Origin: Tardiphaga sp.
GTDB lineage: Bacteria > Pseudomonadota > Alphaproteobacteria > Rhizobiales > Xanthobacteraceae
Direction of reading: 5' to 3'
DNA: 9,442 bases
Assembly: GCA_028290765.1 (NCBI GenBank)
Contig: JAQGJF010000250.1
Coordinates: 1-9,442 of the forward strand
The first letter of the stretch is position 1. Each line of letters opens with the position of its first letter. Shown here piece after piece: positions 6,987 through 9,442 of this stretch. The notes under the pieces were generated by a model. It saw only the letters and a program-made list of their open reading frames with translations, was not told the DNA's origin and ran no database searches. The translations under genes and the position numbers were made by a program.

Positions 6987-7018
6987 CGCAATAGAGAAGA
7001 AATAATTTTCTCTTTGCG
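6987..7018. promoter_or_regulatory. Imperfect palindrome midway between cysD and cysG promoters (candidate operator)
   Basis: AGAGAA (6993-6998) and TTCTCT (7008-7013) are perfect inverted copies around nine bases. Outside them CGCAA (6987-6991) and TTGCG (7014-7018) are also inverted copies, with one extra T at 6992. Arms of 11 bases thus match with a single bulge. The site sits just upstream of the likely cysG -35 and against the likely cysD -35 region, where an activator such as a LysR-type CysB homologue or a repressor could act on both sides. The regulator's identity is not shown by the sequence. Confidence 0.45.
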
Positions 7019-7022
7019 CCGC

Positions 7023-7051
7023 TTGAACGAGACATATATAGAAAATAATTC
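7023..7051 (+). promoter_or_regulatory. Likely sigma-70 type promoter of cysG
   Basis: TTGAAC (7023-7028), a 17-base spacer, then TAATTC (7046-7051) approximates a -35/-10 pair. Transcription would start near 7058, about 30 bases before the cysG ATG. A 5-bp hairpin (CCCCA / TGGGG, 7059-7073) would then sit at the very 5' end of the message, right before the ribosome-binding site. An alternative -10 is TATATA at 7035-7040. Confidence 0.45.
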
Positions 7052-7087
7052 CAGTCAACCCCAGAGTTTGGGGAAGCGGAGTATCGT

Positions 7088-8524
7088 ATGCGATTCTTGC
7101 CGGTGTTCCTCGATCTGCAGTCCGGGCCGATCCTGCTGGTCGGCGCGGGCGAGCTCGTGCGGGCCAAGCTGCGCCTGCTGCTGGCGGCGGACGCGCGGAT
7201 TCGCTGGTACGCCACCGACGGCAACCGCGACACCGGCGGGCTCGATGCATCTCGACTGGCCAATATCGAACATGCGCAAGGCGATCCGCTGACGGCCGAT
7301 CTGGCGGGTGTCGTTGCCATTCTTTGTGCCGGTGCCGGCGATATCGGCGTGGCGATCTCGACGCGGGCAAAGGCCGTTGGCCTGCCGGTCAATGTGATGG
7401 ACGACCTCGACCATTCGACCTTCATCTTTCCGGCGATCGTCGATCGCGGCGACGTCGTGGTGGCGATCGGCACCGGCGGCGCGTCGCCCGTGGTGGCCCG
7501 CCGCGTGCGCGAGCGTATCGAGGCCCTGTTGCCGGCCCGGATCGGCGATCTGGCGACGTTCATTGGCCGCTGGCGCAAGACCATCAATGGTCGCATTTCC
7601 GAATTTCCGCTGCGCCGCCGCTTTTGGGAACGTGTGGTCGACGGTCCGATCGGCGCACTGGTGCTGGCCGGCCGTGCCGCCGAGGCCGATCATGCGCTCG
7701 AGAATATCGCCGATCCATCGGCTTTTGCCGGCGCGCCATCGAACGGCGAGGCAGAGGGCAGGGTGACTTTGGTCGGCGCCGGCCCGGGCGATCCTGACCT
7801 CTTGACCATCAAGGCGCTGCGCACGCTGCAGGACGCCGACATCATTTTCTACGATGAACTGGTCTCGCCAGAAATTCTCGATCGCGCTCGCCGCGACGCC
7901 GCGCTGGTGCCGGTGGGGCGCCGCGTTGGCAAGCCCGGTATCGGACAGGTTGCCATCAACAAATTGCTGATCGATGCGGCCCGATCGGGACGCCGCGCGG
8001 TACGGCTCAAGGGCGGCGATCCGTTTATCTTCGGCCGCGGCGGCGAGGAAGTCGAGGCGCTGCGCCAGGCAGGGGTCGCCTATTCGATCATTCCCGGCAT
8101 CACCGCGGGACTTGGTGCGGCTGCGCAATTCGAGGTGCCGCTGACCTTCCGCCATGAAGCGCTCCGCATCACCTTTCTGACCGCCCACGAGGCGAGGGAC
8201 GCCGAAACCGTCGATTGGTCGACACTGACCGATGTGAAAATGACGGTGGTGGTTTACATGGGCATGACCGCGGCGCCGTCGATCCGCACCGGACTGCTGG
8301 CGGCCGGACGATCGCCCAAAACCCCGGTCGGTGTGTTCGCGCGCGCAACCCGCCCCGATGCCCAGGCGGTTGTCGGAACGCTCGGCCAATTGCCAGCGCT
8401 GGTCGATCGAATCGACGGCGGTCCGGCTATTCTCATCATCGGCGACGTCGTGGCGCATGCCGCGGCGTGGCCTGCCGCAAATCTCGATCAACTGGTTTCA
8501 CAAATTCTGGTGGCTGCCGAATGA
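7088..8524 (+). CDS. cysG: Siroheme synthase (multifunctional CysG)
   Basis: The 478-residue enzyme matches the domain order of E. coli CysG (457). The N-terminal part (about 1-205) is precorrin-2 dehydrogenase/ferrochelatase: LPVFLDL, the NAD-binding start VGAGELVRAK (18-27), VNVMDD (101-106) with the equivalent of catalytic Asp104, FIFPAIVDRG and GTGGASPVVAR (128-138). The C-terminal part (about 222-470) is uroporphyrinogen III methyltransferase: VGAGPGDPDLLT (229-240), YDELVS (255-260), VRLKGGDPFIFGRGGEE (305-321), PGITA (336-340) and YMGM (390-393). Together they turn uroporphyrinogen III into siroheme, the cofactor of the sulfite reductase two genes downstream. Some normally strict motifs are changed (PLTFRH where PLTHRD is usual). 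AGCGGAG lies 7 bases before the ATG. The stop overlaps the next start as ATGA, indicating translational coupling. Confidence 0.95.
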   Translation: MRFLPVFLDLQSGPILLVGAGELVRAKLRLLLAADARIRWYATDGNRDTGGLDASRLANIEHAQGDPLTADLAGVVAILCAGAGDIGVAISTRAKAVGLPVNVMDDLDHSTFIFPAIVDRGDVVVAIGTGGASPVVARRVRERIEALLPARIGDLATFIGRWRKTINGRISEFPLRRRFWERVVDGPIGALVLAGRAAEADHALENIADPSAFAGAPSNGEAEGRVTLVGAGPGDPDLLTIKALRTLQDADIIFYDELVSPEILDRARRDAALVPVGRRVGKPGIGQVAINKLLIDAARSGRRAVRLKGGDPFIFGRGGEEVEALRQAGVAYSIIPGITAGLGAAAQFEVPLTFRHEALRITFLTAHEARDAETVDWSTLTDVKMTVVVYMGMTAAPSIRTGLLAAGRSPKTPVGVFARATRPDAQAVVGTLGQLPALVDRIDGGPAILIIGDVVAHAAAWPAANLDQLVSQILVAAE

Positions 8525-8838
8525 CTTCTCCGCTCGAACAAAAGAAAATCAAGATTGCCGGTCCGTCGGTGATCACGGCCAACCGGACCTGGGACGGCGT
8601 GGTGATCTATCGCACCGCTTCGCAGGGCTGGTCGACCGACCTGTCGGATGCCGCCGTGGTTCGGACCGGCGATGCGGCGCGCGTGCTGCTGACGGAAGCG
8701 GTGGCCGACGACGTCGGCGCGATCGGCGCCTATATCGCACCGGTCGACGTAAAAGACGATGGCCGGATTGAACCCGGCAATTTGCGTGAACATATCCGGC
8801 GGGAAGGCCTGACTATCGACCTTCCGGTTCCGGCCTAA
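8521..8838 (+). CDS. DUF2849 domain protein of the sulfite-reduction operon
   Basis: The complete 105-residue, soluble, acidic-to-neutral protein starts MTSPLEQKKIKIAGPSVITA and contains NRTWDGVVIYRTASQGWS (21-38), DLSDAAVVRTGDAA and a C-terminal GNLREHIRREGLTIDLP. This matches my recollection of DUF2849 proteins, which in Rhizobiales sit between cysG and cysI. There is no signal peptide, membrane segment, cysteine or cofactor motif. Its ATG overlaps the cysG stop by four bases and its stop is 13 bases before cysI, so it is certainly co-expressed with siroheme synthesis and sulfite reduction. That position suggests a helper of sulfite reductase (assembly, siroheme delivery or regulation), but no biochemical function is known to me. 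Confidence 0.88.
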   Translation: MTSPLEQKKIKIAGPSVITANRTWDGVVIYRTASQGWSTDLSDAAVVRTGDAARVLLTEAVADDVGAIGAYIAPVDVKDDGRIEPGNLREHIRREGLTIDLPVPA

Positions 8839-8851
8839 AGGTTTTTGCATC

Positions 8852-9442
8852 ATGTACGCCTATGACGAACTCGATCGCACGTTGGTCAACGAACGCGTTT
8901 CGGAATTCCGTGACCAGGTGAAGCGCCGGCTGTCCGGCGAACTCACCGAGGACGAATTCAAGATGCTGCGCCTGCAGAACGGCGTCTATCTGCAGCTCCA
9001 CGCCTACATGTTCCGCGTGGCGATTCCGTATGGAACGCTGTCGTCGAAGCAATTGCGCGCGCTGGGACATGTCGCGCGCCGCTACGATCGCGGCTACGGC
9101 CATTTCACCACACGGCAGAACATCCAGTTCAACTGGATCAAGCTCGCCGATTTGCCGGATGCGCTGGCCGATCTGGCCGAGGTCGGCATTCATGCCATGC
9201 AGACCTCCGGCAATAATACCCGCAACGTCACGTCGGACCAGTGGGCCGGCGTGGTACCCGGCGAGGTCGAGGATCCGCGGATCTGGGCCGAACTGATGCG
9301 GCAGTACACCACGCTGCATCCGGAGTTCTCCTTCCTGCCGCGCAAGTTCAAGTTCGCGATCACCGCTTCCGACCATGATCGTGCGGCGATCAAGGTGCAC
9401 GACATCGGGCTGCGGCTGCTCAAAAACGAGCAGGGCGAGACC
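8852..9442 (+). CDS. cysI: Siroheme-dependent sulfite (nitrite/sulfite) reductase, N-terminal part, runs off right edge
   Basis: The frame is open for 197 codons to the window end; full-length relatives have about 550 residues, so roughly a third is present. It begins MYAYDELDRTLVNERVSEFR. The N-terminal ferredoxin-like half-domain is recognisable from VYLQLHAYMFRVAIPYG (45-61) and YGHFTTRQNIQFNW (82-95). TSGNNTRNVTSDQ (118-130) corresponds to the siroheme-binding T-S-G-N-x-x-R-N motif, and LPRKFKFAIT (162-171) follows. The cysteines that hold the 4Fe-4S cluster would come later. The enzyme reduces sulfite to sulfide with six electrons. Nitrite reductases share the fold, but the cysG-DUF2849 context and the divergent cysDNC argue for sulfite. 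AAAGG 10 bases upstream of the ATG is a rather distant ribosome-binding site. The electron donor cannot be told from this part. Confidence 0.9.
   Translation, partial: MYAYDELDRTLVNERVSEFRDQVKRRLSGELTEDEFKMLRLQNGVYLQLHAYMFRVAIPYGTLSSKQLRALGHVARRYDRGYGHFTTRQNIQFNWIKLADLPDALADLAEVGIHAMQTSGNNTRNVTSDQWAGVVPGEVEDPRIWAELMRQYTTLHPEFSFLPRKFKFAITASDHDRAAIKVHDIGLRLLKNEQGET

Larger units (their letters stand above)
6832..7087. promoter_or_regulatory. Shared divergent promoter region of the two cys units
   Basis: These 256 bases lie between the cysD and cysG starts, and both promoters must be inside. The middle (about 6960-7055) is clearly AT-rich compared with its surroundings. A plausible cysD -10 is TATAGA on the minus strand (6979-6974), with no good -35. 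The cysD side therefore has a long leader of about 135 bases, in which I recognise no riboswitch. The region contains perfect 10-bp palindromes AGATGCATCT (6935-6944) and ACTTCGAAGT (6956-6965), the latter near the inferred cysD transcription start. Sulfur-responsive control of both sides from here is inferred. Confidence 0.6.

Noticed and set aside
6832..7596. In-frame extension of cysD upstream into the cysG region (open to 7596), including an ATG at 6942
   Set aside because: The extra residues do not resemble CysD, whereas MDHLDELEAQ at 6831 aligns with the family start and has a GAGGGAG site before it. The extension covers the AT-rich promoter region.
7055..8491. 478-codon open frame on the minus strand, antisense to cysG
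   Set aside because: A mirror of the cysG codon pattern with no domain, and it would cross the divergent cys promoter region.
1..9442. Mobile elements, CRISPR arrays, tRNA or rRNA genes, phage or toxin-antitoxin genes
   Set aside because: Reading both strands showed no transposase or integrase motifs, no regularly spaced direct repeats, no tRNA-like clover-leaf termini and no compositional island. The genes are core metabolism and stress genes.

Overview
The window looks like a chromosomal segment of an alphaproteobacterium of the Bradyrhizobium / Rhodopseudomonas / Afipia type. The evidence is the high GC content, the gene order cysG - DUF2849 - cysI, a fused cysNC, the bradyrhizobial flavour of the partial sensor protein, and two close matches to the EcfG (general stress response sigma factor) promoter pattern GGAAC-N16-CGTT that is characteristic of this class. 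No mobile element, tRNA, rRNA, CRISPR array or prophage gene is visible. Genes, spacings and starts look orderly and vertically inherited. Family assignments come from motif recognition alone; no database search was run.

Left part (1-1772). A membrane-anchored sensor, probably the N-terminal half of a methyl-accepting chemotaxis protein, runs off the left edge on the minus strand. A non-coding stretch of 299 bases (950-1248) follows. Then come two very small genes facing each other: a 48-residue double-pass membrane protein (plus) and a 66-residue CsbD-family protein (minus). Each is preceded by an EcfG-like promoter, and a strong hairpin with a T6 tract on the csbD side lies between them. 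I read this as a convergent pair of general-stress genes. A 16-nt inverted repeat joins the end of glcB to the csbD promoter.

Middle (1771-4096). Malate synthase G (glcB, minus strand) condenses glyoxylate with acetyl-CoA. It has a roughly 160-base upstream region that holds a perfect 7-bp inverted repeat.

Right part (4097-9442). This is a sulfur-assimilation locus made of two divergent units separated by 256 bases (6832-7087). On the minus strand, cysD and a cysN-cysC fusion make APS and then PAPS from sulfate. On the plus strand, cysG makes siroheme, a DUF2849 protein of unknown role overlaps it by four bases, and the siroheme-dependent sulfite reductase cysI follows and leaves the window. 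Activation, reduction and cofactor supply are thus controlled from one shared intergenic region, which contains several palindromes that are candidate regulator sites. No APS/PAPS reductase (cysH) lies inside the window; it would be expected beyond the right edge.

I did not find a clearly new system. The points most worth a second look are the paired stress promoters, the inverted repeat between glcB and csbD, the uncharacterised DUF2849 gene inside the sulfite-reduction operon, and the unusual CysD, CysC and CysG motifs.
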